In this document: positions 27,036-35,631 of the stretch, piece by piece
How positions within the stretch are numbered: the first letter of the stretch is position 1
How the letters are laid out: every line of letters starts with the position of its first letter
From: Grimontia marina
GTDB taxonomy: Bacteria; Pseudomonadota; Gammaproteobacteria; Enterobacterales; Vibrionaceae
Assembly: GCF_900060185.1 (NCBI RefSeq)
Contig: NZ_FIZY01000029.1
Location: 1-64,000 of the forward strand
DNA length: 64,000 nucleotides
Direction: 5' to 3'
Notes under the pieces: model-generated
Database searches by the model: none
Told to the model about the DNA's origin: nothing
Seen by the model: only the letters and a program-made list of their open reading frames with translations
Program-made: the position numbers and the translations under genes

Positions 27036-28058
27036 TTGATTACCATAAAAGAAGTGGCAGAACTGGCAAGAGTTTCCCAGTCAACTGTGTCTAGAGCGTT
27101 GAATGGCCACAAGTCGGTAAAGGAAAAAAACCGTGTGAAGGTATTTGATGCCATCGAAAAGCTCGGATACCAACCAAACGCGTTCGCCCAAGCATTGGCA
27201 TCGAATAAATCGCACAGCATTGGCATGTTGGTGGGAACGTTTGATGGTCCCTACTTCGGTCCTTTGATGCACCATGTTGAAAAGGTAGTTCGTCAAAAAA
27301 ACTACCACCTCATCATTACTAGTGGTCATGAAAACTACGATGAAGAGCAGGAATCTATTCGCTTTCTCAATGCGAAAAAGATTGATGGCCTGGTACTCAC
27401 TTCAGACATGATGAGTGACGCTGACATTTTGCAAATTGTTGAAAAGACACCCGCTACCATGCTGATGAACCGATACATTCCGGAAATTTCGGATCAATGT
27501 ATTTGCATGGATAACGAATGGGGTGGCTACATAGCGACTGAGCATTTGATACAAAACGGGCACCGCCGCATTGGTTGCGTCACTGGTCAACTCAGCAAAA
27601 TCGACAGCCGGGAACGTCTTCAGGGTTATCGCAATGCACTGGAAAAATATGGTATCGAATACGATCAGAACTTAGTTGTTGAAGGTCGTTTCGATCACGA
27701 TGGCAATGATAAAGCCGTGCGTCGTTTGATGGATCGCGACAGCGGCATCACTGGTATATTCTGCCTCAATGACAGCATCGCTCTCGCAGCCTATGGCGTT
27801 TGTCATGACCGAGGCATGAAAGTCGGCGAAGACATTTCAATTGTTGGATTTGATAATCACACCTACAGTCAGTACATGACACCAAGTCTCACAACCATTC
27901 ACTTTCCTCTCGAAGATATGGCTTGCGAAGCAGCGCGCGGTGTACTCAATATGTTGGAAGGCAAGCCATTAGCCAACATTAACACCCGCTTGTTCCCGAC
28001 GCTAATGGAACGCGGTTCGGTGAGAACCTTGGAAACTGCACCTATCACGCCAGCTTAA
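27036..28058 (+). CDS. LacI family regulator, probable regulator of the glucan locus
   Basis: This 340-residue regulator has an N-terminal LacI helix-turn-helix (ITIKEVAELARVSQSTVSRA, then LNGHKSVKEKNRVKVFDAIE and LGYQPNAFAQAL with the hinge). It is followed by a periplasmic-binding-protein-like effector domain (IGMLVGTFDGPYFGPLMHHV, GFDNHTYSQYMTPSLTTIHF). The start is TTG at 27036, with AAGGA upstream. It is convergent with the beta-glucan phosphorylase gene across a shared terminator. It is the only LacI-type gene near the four GAAAGCGCTTTC palindromes, so I infer that it binds them and responds to a laminari-oligosaccharide or a derived sugar phosphate. Confidence 0.85.
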   Translation: MITIKEVAELARVSQSTVSRALNGHKSVKEKNRVKVFDAIEKLGYQPNAFAQALASNKSHSIGMLVGTFDGPYFGPLMHHVEKVVRQKNYHLIITSGHENYDEEQESIRFLNAKKIDGLVLTSDMMSDADILQIVEKTPATMLMNRYIPEISDQCICMDNEWGGYIATEHLIQNGHRRIGCVTGQLSKIDSRERLQGYRNALEKYGIEYDQNLVVEGRFDHDGNDKAVRRLMDRDSGITGIFCLNDSIALAAYGVCHDRGMKVGEDISIVGFDNHTYSQYMTPSLTTIHFPLEDMACEAARGVLNMLEGKPLANINTRLFPTLMERGSVRTLETAPITPA

Positions 28059-28075
28059 TCACGAACCCACTCCAT

Positions 28076-28110
28076 AAAAAACAGCCGCAAACGCGGCTGT
28101 TTTCGTTTTT
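28076..28110. terminator. Bidirectional terminator between regulator and phosphorylase genes
   Basis: AAAACAGCCGC pairs with GCGGCTGTTTT around an AAAC loop. An A run lies on one side and a T-rich run on the other, so it can serve both convergent genes. Confidence 0.85.
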
Positions 28111-28121
28111 GGTACTCTCTG

Positions 28122-31100
28122 TTAGCCAGCTTGGTTCAAAACACTACGCGGAACATCTACTGCGATTTGCGCGATCTCACCTGTGCGGCTGAATAGCTTC
28201 TTACACAGCGACTCCGGCAGTTGATTGCCTTCGATGGAAACCACATCACCAGAAATCAAAGAGACAACAATCGTGGTTGAGCCACTTTCTGCCAAACGGT
28301 AAAGAAACGGCACCTGACAGTAAGTGAACGCCATTTCACCTGCATTGAGCGCAATGCTGACTTCATCGCCTTGCAGGTCAACATATAGGAAATGTGCCTC
28401 TTTTGATGAGAATTCACGTTCGAACAGCAGCGAAGGTGTAATCGTAATCGTACCGCCTTCCACCAGAAGGCCCAACTCACCAAAGCGCGTGATAATTTCC
28501 TCTTTCACTTGCCCTGTCATACCTGGCTGTTGCGCACCAGCATGTTTTGGCGTATGCGAGTATGGGTCAACAGGGAACGCACCATATTCGGTTGGTGTCT
28601 TGTTAAAGCCAATACCTTCACGCACACGATAGTAGTAGTCCGCCAGTTTACGGGTTTCCGCGCTGTGTGGATTTTCTTTCCTACTTGCGAAGTACACTTC
28701 CTGCACTGCCAAGAGCAGTTTAGAGACCATGTGCCAATAGATACAGCCCAAACCCTCGTAACCAAACATGGTACCAGAACGGCCAGTGAATTCTCTGTGG
28801 TTAAACACTGACTCATAAAGTGCAAGCACATTTTCGTACTGCTCGTCCGACATTTGTGGGTAATCCGCTCGTACTGCATCCAGTACTGATTTTAACGCAC
28901 CTGAGTTTTCGAGTTTCGCATTAAAGTGGAACACACCATCAAGGTCTACATACACCACGCGTTTATCACCACGCTTACTCATGTCACGTAACAAATCGTT
29001 GTTACGCAATGCTTCTGCTTCAATGCAGTTACGGCGGCTAAAGCCAGCAAGCTCGCGGTCCGGGTACAACATGAACGATTTTTGGTCTTCACGGTACATT
29101 TCGCTGTTGAACAGATTATCCAGCAATGACACTGCCTGGGAACTGCTCAATGCCCCTGAGCTCAATGCTGCGACTTGGCCTTCCAGCATTGGGTACAGTG
29201 GCATAGAATCCAGTGATTCACTGTTGTACTGAACCACGTTATAAGCATTAAACAGACCGTCTTCCCGAAGGTTACGCTGAGTACTGCTGTCTAGCAAAGC
29301 AAGGCTGGTGCTCAGCAGAGATTCGATATCGTGCTTGTCGACCAGCGTTTTACCACTGAAACCATGCTGTTGGTAAACCTGATGACGGTAGCGGCTCGCC
29401 GCATCCACTAGCTCAGTCAACAACTTGTGCTTGGTCTGGCGGGTAACGGTTTTCTTCTTCACATCACGCAGCGTTTTATTCAGGATTTCGCTGGTTTCTT
29501 TCAGCCAAGTCGCGACTTCATTAGAAATACGCACTTTCTCTGGAGATTGTACAAACAGGGTTTGTATGAATTCCACATAACGACGCATGTAGTTCAGCGT
29601 CACCATTGAAAGACCGTTACCTACAATCGCGTTATTGGCATCATTCCACTCAGGACGCTGTGTGTTGAGCCAAATACCACCATCGACAACCCAGTTACCC
29701 AGCTTCGACAAAAGAGGCACCAGCAGCTTCTCAGAGAGGTTGACCAGATATACTTCTTTGTCCGTGTCCAGTAGAAGTCGGCCGTCACTACCAATCACCT
29801 CATTGAGCTTTTCCGTGCGCTCCTGAAGCTCAGTGTCAAACGTCACTGTGTCCTTCGGGTTCGAGAACAATGTGCGTGTGTCTCCGATACGGTATGGCAC
29901 ATTTGCATAGCTATAGATTTCACGGGACAAATTCGCGGTTAGCTGCGCAGGTTCAAAGCGCTCAGACCACTCCAGGAACTTGAGCAGATAGATGATCTGG
30001 TGGTCACCCCAATAGCCAATGTTGCTCCATGGGTCTTCCGGCTCCAGTACTTCCCAGTCGATGCCGTCTTTGGTGATACGGTAAGGGTTGTAACCGTCGA
30101 TGGTTGAAGCATTGACAAACTTGGCAATGAAAGAGCGCAGGTATCCGGGGTAGCTCAGAGCCAGTGCTTCCCAGTTCTGGAAGATGTCGCGCCAGTTACC
30201 CTGATACGCGAGCAGTGGGTTACCTTCCTTGTCTTTGACTTTGATGTCGTAGTGGTTCCAAGGACGGCTAGGGTCACCGTGACGACGACCAAAGGTCAGT
30301 GGGAGATATTCGTAACAAAGACGCAGCAATTGAATATCGTCAGCTTGTTCAGCGCGCTTTACCAGTTCTTCATGGGTAAACGTTGCTGGCAACTCTTCAT
30401 AAAATGCTTGGTTGCGCAGTACAACTTTCTTGTTGGCGTTTTCTGCTGTTTGCTGCACATCATCTTTGCGCAGAATATAACCTTGTTCGAATACGCCACC
30501 ACGCATGCTGTTAAATAGCACGTTCGCGTAATGGTGGTTACTGGTCGCCTCTTCTTCAGAGAACTGTAATCCATCGACCGCTGAAATAAGAGAAACCAGC
30601 TCTTTGTGGTTTTTCACACAATCTTGCTCCACTTTTTCTCGGAGTGACTGTGGGTCTTTTTGCTTGTTACGCAAAGCAACGACACCGGCATGATCTTTTT
30701 CAATGTCGATAACAAACAACCAATCGTTACTCTCACTCGCTGCCAGTTCAATCATTTTGTGAATGAAGTATGCACCACGAACACCGCGTGTCAGGGTTTC
30801 ACTTTCAATGATATCGCCGCGACGGAAAGCTGGTATTTGCTGGCTGCTAAGCAGGACTTCGACGTCATCGCTATCAATACAGAAAACAGTATTTGCAGTC
30901 AGTGCTTCTGCGGGGTCAGCACAGTCGCTAAGCTTCGCATACATAGTGTAAAGCGCCAGCGTGGTATCTTGAACGCGCTCATTCCATTTATAGGCATCTA
31001 CCAGTGCACTGCTCTTTTGCAGCGCAACCATTGGTGCACCATTTGGCAGGATGTTCTGCACACCGTCCAGAATTTCAATCTTGCGCGAGGTGCCAGAGAA

Positions 31101-31580
31101 GTCGCTCAACTCTGCACGGCGGACAAAACCGTAAGTGTTGCCGCTCTGCCAGCTATATTTGAACGTCAAGCGCAGTGTCGGGTTAATTTCCTCAAACACT
31201 ACTTTGTCACCCGTTATATTTTTGTAAAGATTACGGATAACACGATACTTACCATTGTGCTGAGGGTTAAACGGTTCCCACGTCACAATATCACCTATTT
31301 CATCTTCAAGACGGATGAAGGTTTTAGGGCCAGTGTTTTCAGCATTCTCATGGATCATATCCACTGAGCGATACGGAAACAGGGCATTTTCAGGATTGCC
31401 ACGGCCTGCTGACAAACATCCGGTAGACGACGCAAACACCCAGTGATCATTGGCAGACACCACACTCATAAAGAAGGGTGGCATTTGATCGACATTTTCA
31501 ATGCGATAAAAGCGTTCGCCATTTGAATCAACGAATTGCCCCTTCACAGGGTTGCTTGCCAGTTTAAAACAATGTTCCAT
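28122..31580 (-). CDS. Large glycoside phosphorylase, GH149/GH161-like (probable beta-1,3-oligoglucan phosphorylase)
   Basis: This 1152-residue cytoplasmic protein has an N-terminal beta-sandwich region (about 1-300) and a helical (alpha/alpha)6-barrel-type centre. The late signature reads GYEGLGCIYWHMVSKLLLAV, then GFNKTPTEYGAFPVDPYSHT and GAQQPGMTGQVKEEIITRFG. Length, layout and the final motif fit the large clan GH-Q phosphorylases GH149 and GH161, which split beta-1,3-glucan oligosaccharides with phosphate to give glucose 1-phosphate. There is no signal peptide, as expected for a phosphorylase acting on imported sugars. It is last in the ABC-transporter operon, but its own palindromic operator sits 18 bp before the start. 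Choosing between GH149 and GH161 needs a profile search. Confidence 0.72.
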   Translation of the reverse strand: MEHCFKLASNPVKGQFVDSNGERFYRIENVDQMPPFFMSVVSANDHWVFASSTGCLSAGRGNPENALFPYRSVDMIHENAENTGPKTFIRLEDEIGDIVTWEPFNPQHNGKYRVIRNLYKNITGDKVVFEEINPTLRLTFKYSWQSGNTYGFVRRAELSDFSGTSRKIEILDGVQNILPNGAPMVALQKSSALVDAYKWNERVQDTTLALYTMYAKLSDCADPAEALTANTVFCIDSDDVEVLLSSQQIPAFRRGDIIESETLTRGVRGAYFIHKMIELAASESNDWLFVIDIEKDHAGVVALRNKQKDPQSLREKVEQDCVKNHKELVSLISAVDGLQFSEEEATSNHHYANVLFNSMRGGVFEQGYILRKDDVQQTAENANKKVVLRNQAFYEELPATFTHEELVKRAEQADDIQLLRLCYEYLPLTFGRRHGDPSRPWNHYDIKVKDKEGNPLLAYQGNWRDIFQNWEALALSYPGYLRSFIAKFVNASTIDGYNPYRITKDGIDWEVLEPEDPWSNIGYWGDHQIIYLLKFLEWSERFEPAQLTANLSREIYSYANVPYRIGDTRTLFSNPKDTVTFDTELQERTEKLNEVIGSDGRLLLDTDKEVYLVNLSEKLLVPLLSKLGNWVVDGGIWLNTQRPEWNDANNAIVGNGLSMVTLNYMRRYVEFIQTLFVQSPEKVRISNEVATWLKETSEILNKTLRDVKKKTVTRQTKHKLLTELVDAASRYRHQVYQQHGFSGKTLVDKHDIESLLSTSLALLDSSTQRNLREDGLFNAYNVVQYNSESLDSMPLYPMLEGQVAALSSGALSSSQAVSLLDNLFNSEMYREDQKSFMLYPDRELAGFSRRNCIEAEALRNNDLLRDMSKRGDKRVVYVDLDGVFHFNAKLENSGALKSVLDAVRADYPQMSDEQYENVLALYESVFNHREFTGRSGTMFGYEGLGCIYWHMVSKLLLAVQEVYFASRKENPHSAETRKLADYYYRVREGIGFNKTPTEYGAFPVDPYSHTPKHAGAQQPGMTGQVKEEIITRFGELGLLVEGGTITITPSLLFEREFSSKEAHFLYVDLQGDEVSIALNAGEMAFTYCQVPFLYRLAESGSTTIVVSLISGDVVSIEGNQLPESLCKKLFSRTGEIAQIAVDVPRSVLNQAG

Positions 31581-31597
31581 ATTTCTTGGTTCCCAAA

Positions 31598-31613
31598 AAG
31601 AAAGCGCTTTCTT
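31598..31613. promoter_or_regulatory. LacI-type operator in front of the phosphorylase gene
   Basis: This 16-bp perfect palindrome, AAGAAAGCGCTTTCTT, lies 18-33 bp upstream of the phosphorylase start. It shares its 12-bp core with three other sites, at 37361, 44046 and 44543. Confidence 0.8.
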
Positions 31614-31697
31614 ATTAATTTAAAATTTTCCCGGTGGATTTTTCAACCATCACCGGGAGGTCGATAAAAGGTTACGCTTCGATAGGGCCTTATGGCC

Positions 31698-32666
31698 TTA
31701 GAGGTGGTGACACCTCGCGTAATGCCCTGGTTTGACTTCCGTCGCCTCAGGCATGGATTGTATGCAGGCTTCCGTCGCAATTGGGCAACGCGAAGCGAAC
31801 GGACATCCGACACTACTGGGTTTCCACAGCGGTATCTCGCCCTTTCTAACCGATAGATCGCGGCGGCCTGCACGTCCCACTTCCGGCACAGCGGACAACA
31901 GCAATTTCGAGTAAGGGTGTTGAGGTGTTTGCGTCACACTGTCGCTCTCACCCCACTCCACCATATGACCGACATACATGACGGCCGTTTTTTCTGCAAA
32001 ATATCGCGCGGTAGCAATATCATGCGTTATGTACATAAAAGCTATCCCATGCTTGTCTTTGAGATCGGCCATCAAATTCAAAATACCAAGACGCACCGAA
32101 ACATCCAGCATGGAAATGGGTTCGTCAGCCAGGATGACTTCCGGGTCGACGGCTATCGCTCTCGCAATCGCCACACGTTGTCGCTGTCCGCCGCTGAGTT
32201 CATGTGGAAATTTTTGCGCCGTCTCCACAACCGGAGACAGTCCCACTAACTCAAGCAGCTCGTAAACCTTTTCCGTTACATTTTGTTTGCTTGCCCGCTT
32301 GTGAATAAGCAGAGGACGGGCAATGTGATGGTGAATACTATGAACAGGATTCAGCGAGCCAAACGGGTCCTGAAATATCATCTGAACCTGGCGGGCATAT
32401 TCCAGTTCACCATTCTCAGACACATAGTCCGCCAGTGACTTTCCTTTAAAGGTAATCGAGCCAGCCGAGTGTTCATAGATTCGGGTCAAGATCCGTGCTC
32501 CGGTACTCTTCCCCGAGCCAGACTCTCCCACAATCGCTAACGCTTCGCCTTTCTTCAGTTCAAAGGAAACGTCGTTTACCGCTCGCATCAAATTGGACTT
32601 GGAATGCCCGATGCGAAAATCCATCACCAGGTTTTTAATTTCAAGAAGGGTCTCTTTGTTTTCCAT
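31698..32666 (-). CDS. ABC transporter ATPase, OppF-like (oligosaccharide importer)
   Basis: The 322-residue ATPase has Walker A GESGSGKST, a Q-loop at QMIFQDPFGSLNP, the signature LSGGQRQRVAIARA and Walker B VILADEPISMLD. The C-terminal oligopeptide/dipeptide transporter extension has cysteines in CPFASRCPIATEAC and HYARCH that usually bind an Fe-S cluster or zinc. The ATG at 32666 has AAGGAG 7 bases upstream. It follows the OppD-like gene by 14 bp. Opp-type systems import oligosaccharides in several vibrios (chitobiose, cellobiose). The neighbours suggest laminari-oligosaccharides here. Confidence 0.88.
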   Translation of the reverse strand: MENKETLLEIKNLVMDFRIGHSKSNLMRAVNDVSFELKKGEALAIVGESGSGKSTGARILTRIYEHSAGSITFKGKSLADYVSENGELEYARQVQMIFQDPFGSLNPVHSIHHHIARPLLIHKRASKQNVTEKVYELLELVGLSPVVETAQKFPHELSGGQRQRVAIARAIAVDPEVILADEPISMLDVSVRLGILNLMADLKDKHGIAFMYITHDIATARYFAEKTAVMYVGHMVEWGESDSVTQTPQHPYSKLLLSAVPEVGRAGRRDLSVRKGEIPLWKPSSVGCPFASRCPIATEACIQSMPEATEVKPGHYARCHHL

Positions 32667-32680
32667 TCTAAGCTCCTTCT

Positions 32681-33634
32681 CTAAACCAGATGACACGCGA
32701 CCTGATGCTCAGGTGCGATGAGTTTCAACTGCGAATCCTGCTCAGTGCAGGGCGCAAAACACTTGCTGCAACGCTCCTGAAAATTACACCCTTGCGGTGT
32801 ATTCAGCAGGTTCACCGGATTCCCCGGAATCCCGTACAAACGCTCTTTCGGACCATGAATGGTTGGAAACGATGAGAGCAATCCTTGTGTATAAGGATGC
32901 TGTGGCGCCCCGAACACGGTTTGCGCATCGCCCAGTTCAATCATGTTGCCCGCATACATCACGCCGATACGGTCTGCAATTTCGCCCATCAGACTTAAAT
33001 CATGGCTGATGAACAGAATGGAAAAACCGAACTTTGCTTTAAGATCATAAAGCTCGTTCAGGATTTCCCTTTCAACGACAACATCCAGTGCCGTCGTTGG
33101 CTCATCCATGATGATGAGCTTTGGTTCCAACGCCAGTGCCACTGCAATCACCACGCGCTGTCGCATGCCGCCACTCAACTGGTGCGGAAACGCTGACAGA
33201 CGATCCGGGTGAATCCCTACAATTTGCAGCAGCTCTGACGCTTTTTCTGTCGCCTGTTTCAACGACACCTTTTTGTGCGCCAGAATCACATCTGTCAGCT
33301 GCTCACCAATGGTGATCACAGGGTTAAGAGAGTTCATCGCACTTTGAAAAACCACTGACACTTCATTCCAACGGAATGCGCGCAGCTGTTTATCATTCAT
33401 CTTCAGCACGTCTTCGCCTTTGTAGAGGATTTCACCCTCTGAGATCAGCGCAGGCGCTTTATGAAGACGTGAAATCGCAAACGCCAATGTGCTCTTTCCG
33501 CAACCAGATTCGCCAGCAATACCCAGCGTTTCACCTTCGGCAATGCTCACACTGACATTGTTCACTGCTCGTGCCACGCCATTAGGCGACACGTAATCCA
33601 CACAGAGGTTGTTAATTTCGAGCAAGTTTGCCAT
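32681..33634 (-). CDS. ABC transporter ATPase, OppD-like (oligosaccharide importer)
   Basis: The 317-residue ATPase has Walker A GESGCGKST, the Q-loop VVFQSAMNSLNPV, the signature LSGGMRQRVVIAVAL and Walker B LIIMDEPTTALDV. It ends in the oligopeptide-transporter C-terminal region (GIPGNPVNLLNTPQGCNFQE, CSKCFAPC), with the conserved cysteine cluster. Its start overlaps the stop of the upstream permease by one base (TAATG). It pairs with the OppF-like ATPase to energise the permease dimer. Confidence 0.9.
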   Translation of the reverse strand: MANLLEINNLCVDYVSPNGVARAVNNVSVSIAEGETLGIAGESGCGKSTLAFAISRLHKAPALISEGEILYKGEDVLKMNDKQLRAFRWNEVSVVFQSAMNSLNPVITIGEQLTDVILAHKKVSLKQATEKASELLQIVGIHPDRLSAFPHQLSGGMRQRVVIAVALALEPKLIIMDEPTTALDVVVEREILNELYDLKAKFGFSILFISHDLSLMGEIADRIGVMYAGNMIELGDAQTVFGAPQHPYTQGLLSSFPTIHGPKERLYGIPGNPVNLLNTPQGCNFQERCSKCFAPCTEQDSQLKLIAPEHQVACHLV

Positions 33635-34605
33635 TACAACCCCCTTTTCTTGTCTGCCGCTTTTTTCAGTTTGCGCCAGAGCTTCATATGTGGACCGGTT
33701 TTGAGTTTCGGATTACTGACCTGATCAATCGACATATTGATCAGCGCCAGTGCGCCACCGGTGATAGCCAGTGCCAAAGCCGGCACCATCATTTCCCACC
33801 AAGCGCCCGTGTAGAGTGCCGACGTCGTTTGAGCCCAATAGAGCATGGAGCCCCAGCTCACTTCAGTCGCGTCACCCAGGCCTAAAAAACCCAACCCTGC
33901 TTCGGAGCCCATAGCGTAAATGACGGCACCCAAGAACCCGCCGAACACAATGGAAACAAGGTTGGGTAAAATCTCGACCAAAATAATACGCAGTTTTGAT
34001 TCACCCATGACTTCTGCAGCCAGAATGAATTCTTTGTTGCGAATTGCCATGGTTTGAGCGCGAATCACGCGTGCGCCCCATGGCCAGGAGGTCAACCCAA
34101 GTAAAATCGTTATCACCAATGAGCCCACTTGCCCCAGAAACGCCGCCAGGACGATCAATAAGGGAAGCTGTGGAAACACCAAGAACACATTGGTTAAAAA
34201 ATTCAGTCTTTCATCAATCTTGCCGCCGAAGTAGCCAGCAGACACACCCACTGCCACGGCAATGCCCATCGCAATCAGGCCAGCAAACAGCGAGACGGTT
34301 AGAGTTTTACGTGCGCCATAAAGCACTTGGCTGTATACATCACGCCCGCTTCGTGTGGTACCCATCAAGTGTTTCTCACTCGGTGGCTGATGCGGACGCG
34401 CAACACGTTTTTCCGCTGAATATGGTGCCAACACGTTGGCAAATATCGCTCCGACCAGCACCATGGTCAGCAGCAAGGTGCCAAGAATTGCTGGCGGATT
34501 GCCATAGAAAAAGGCGTATATACTTTTCCCCGCGCGCTTTATCGCTCCGCCTTTGTTTGGCATTTTCACTGGCTTGTTCTGGCTCGATTCCATCGTCTTA
34601 TCCAT
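33634..34605 (-). CDS. ABC transporter permease, OppC-like
   Basis: The 323-residue inner-membrane permease has a cytoplasmic N-terminus, a first helix PPAILGTLLLTMVLVGAIFA, and the OppC-type segment HLMGTTRSGRDVYSQVLYGA. Further helices and an EAA-like loop (ILAAEVMGESKLRIILVEIL) follow, then GSEAGLGFLGLGDATEVSWG. It sits between the OppB-like permease (11 bp upstream) and the OppD-like ATPase. Together with OppB it forms the translocation channel. Confidence 0.9.
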   Translation of the reverse strand: MDKTMESSQNKPVKMPNKGGAIKRAGKSIYAFFYGNPPAILGTLLLTMVLVGAIFANVLAPYSAEKRVARPHQPPSEKHLMGTTRSGRDVYSQVLYGARKTLTVSLFAGLIAMGIAVAVGVSAGYFGGKIDERLNFLTNVFLVFPQLPLLIVLAAFLGQVGSLVITILLGLTSWPWGARVIRAQTMAIRNKEFILAAEVMGESKLRIILVEILPNLVSIVFGGFLGAVIYAMGSEAGLGFLGLGDATEVSWGSMLYWAQTTSALYTGAWWEMMVPALALAITGGALALINMSIDQVSNPKLKTGPHMKLWRKLKKAADKKRGL

Positions 34606-34616
34606 GTGCCCGCTCC

Positions 34617-35591
34617 TTAATTCGCAATGCGCGGGTCAAGCCAGACATACAGCAAGTCGGCGATGAAATTCGCGGTGAGCACAGCGGTCACCAATATCAG
34701 CAAGATGGCCTGAATGAGCGGATAATCCCGCGCCACAATGCCTTTCAACAGAATGTTGCCCAGCCCCTGATAGTTGAACACCACTTCGGTCATGATCGAA
34801 CCGGCAAAGGAAAAACCAATTGCCATCGCCACTGCAGTTGCCACAGGCAATATCGCGTTACGCCCAGCGTAGCGGTACATCACACGGGTACTGCTCAAGC
34901 CCTTGGCTTCTGCCATGGTCACGTAGTCTTCACCAAGCACATTAATCATGGCGTTACGCATGTTGAACACCCATGCAGCAATACCAACAACCACCATTGA
35001 ACCGACCGGCAAGATGGCGTGTTTCAGCACGCTGCCGATAAATTCCAGATTGAACCCCGGATCCAGCGACGGGTCGTAGGTGTAAGCAATCGGCAACAAA
35101 TCCCATTTAATCCCGAACAGGTAAAACAGGAACAAGGCTGTAACCACATACGGGAAGTTACTGATAAACGACAATACCGGCGGCACCACTTGACCAACAA
35201 AACCCGTTCGGCGGTAAGAGGCATAGGTGCCAATCGACACACCAATAATCAACGCCACGATCAGAGAGCCAAGCGCGAGGAACAAAGTCCAAGGCAGTGC
35301 ATTACCAATGACTTCCGACACACTGATGGGGAACATCAATACTGACGGTCCCAAATCCAGCGTGAACACACTTTTGATGTACGCCAGATACTGCTCAAAG
35401 ACATTACCATCAAGGAAGCCGTACATTTCACGCACCGCATCCATTTGTGCAGGATCCATTTTTCCCTGCGCTGCTGCGAACAGCGCCTCAACCGGGTCGC
35501 CAGGCATCAAGCGCGGCAACATGAAGTTGAATGTAATCGCGATAAGAAACGCGCAGAAATAGAAAATGAATCGCCGAAACAAAAATGCCAT
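34617..35591 (-). CDS. ABC transporter permease, OppB-like
   Basis: The 324-residue permease has an N-terminal helix (FIFYFCAFLIAITFNFMLPR) followed by the OppB signature LPRLMPGDPVEALF. Later helices and the EAA loop (DYVTMAEAKGLSSTRVMYRY) lead to NAILPVATAVAMAIGFSFAG. I chose the ATG at 35591, which has GAGGAG upstream. The TTG five codons earlier lies within the ribosome-binding site. It is the first permease gene after the binding protein. Confidence 0.9.
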   Translation of the reverse strand: MAFLFRRFIFYFCAFLIAITFNFMLPRLMPGDPVEALFAAAQGKMDPAQMDAVREMYGFLDGNVFEQYLAYIKSVFTLDLGPSVLMFPISVSEVIGNALPWTLFLALGSLIVALIIGVSIGTYASYRRTGFVGQVVPPVLSFISNFPYVVTALFLFYLFGIKWDLLPIAYTYDPSLDPGFNLEFIGSVLKHAILPVGSMVVVGIAAWVFNMRNAMINVLGEDYVTMAEAKGLSSTRVMYRYAGRNAILPVATAVAMAIGFSFAGSIMTEVVFNYQGLGNILLKGIVARDYPLIQAILLILVTAVLTANFIADLLYVWLDPRIAN

Positions 35592-35631
35592 CGATTCGCT
35601 CCTCAACAGTCCATGAATTCAGCGTATCGGC

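Noticed and set aside
30252-31367. Plus-strand frames of 88 and 235 codons antisense to the phosphorylase gene
   Set aside because: The composition is Cys- and His-rich without any domain, and the opposite strand is a well-supported glycoside phosphorylase.
34044-35000. Plus-strand frame of 318 codons antisense to the ABC permease genes
   Set aside because: It is long but has biased composition typical of the complement of membrane-protein genes. Both permeases underneath are intact family members.
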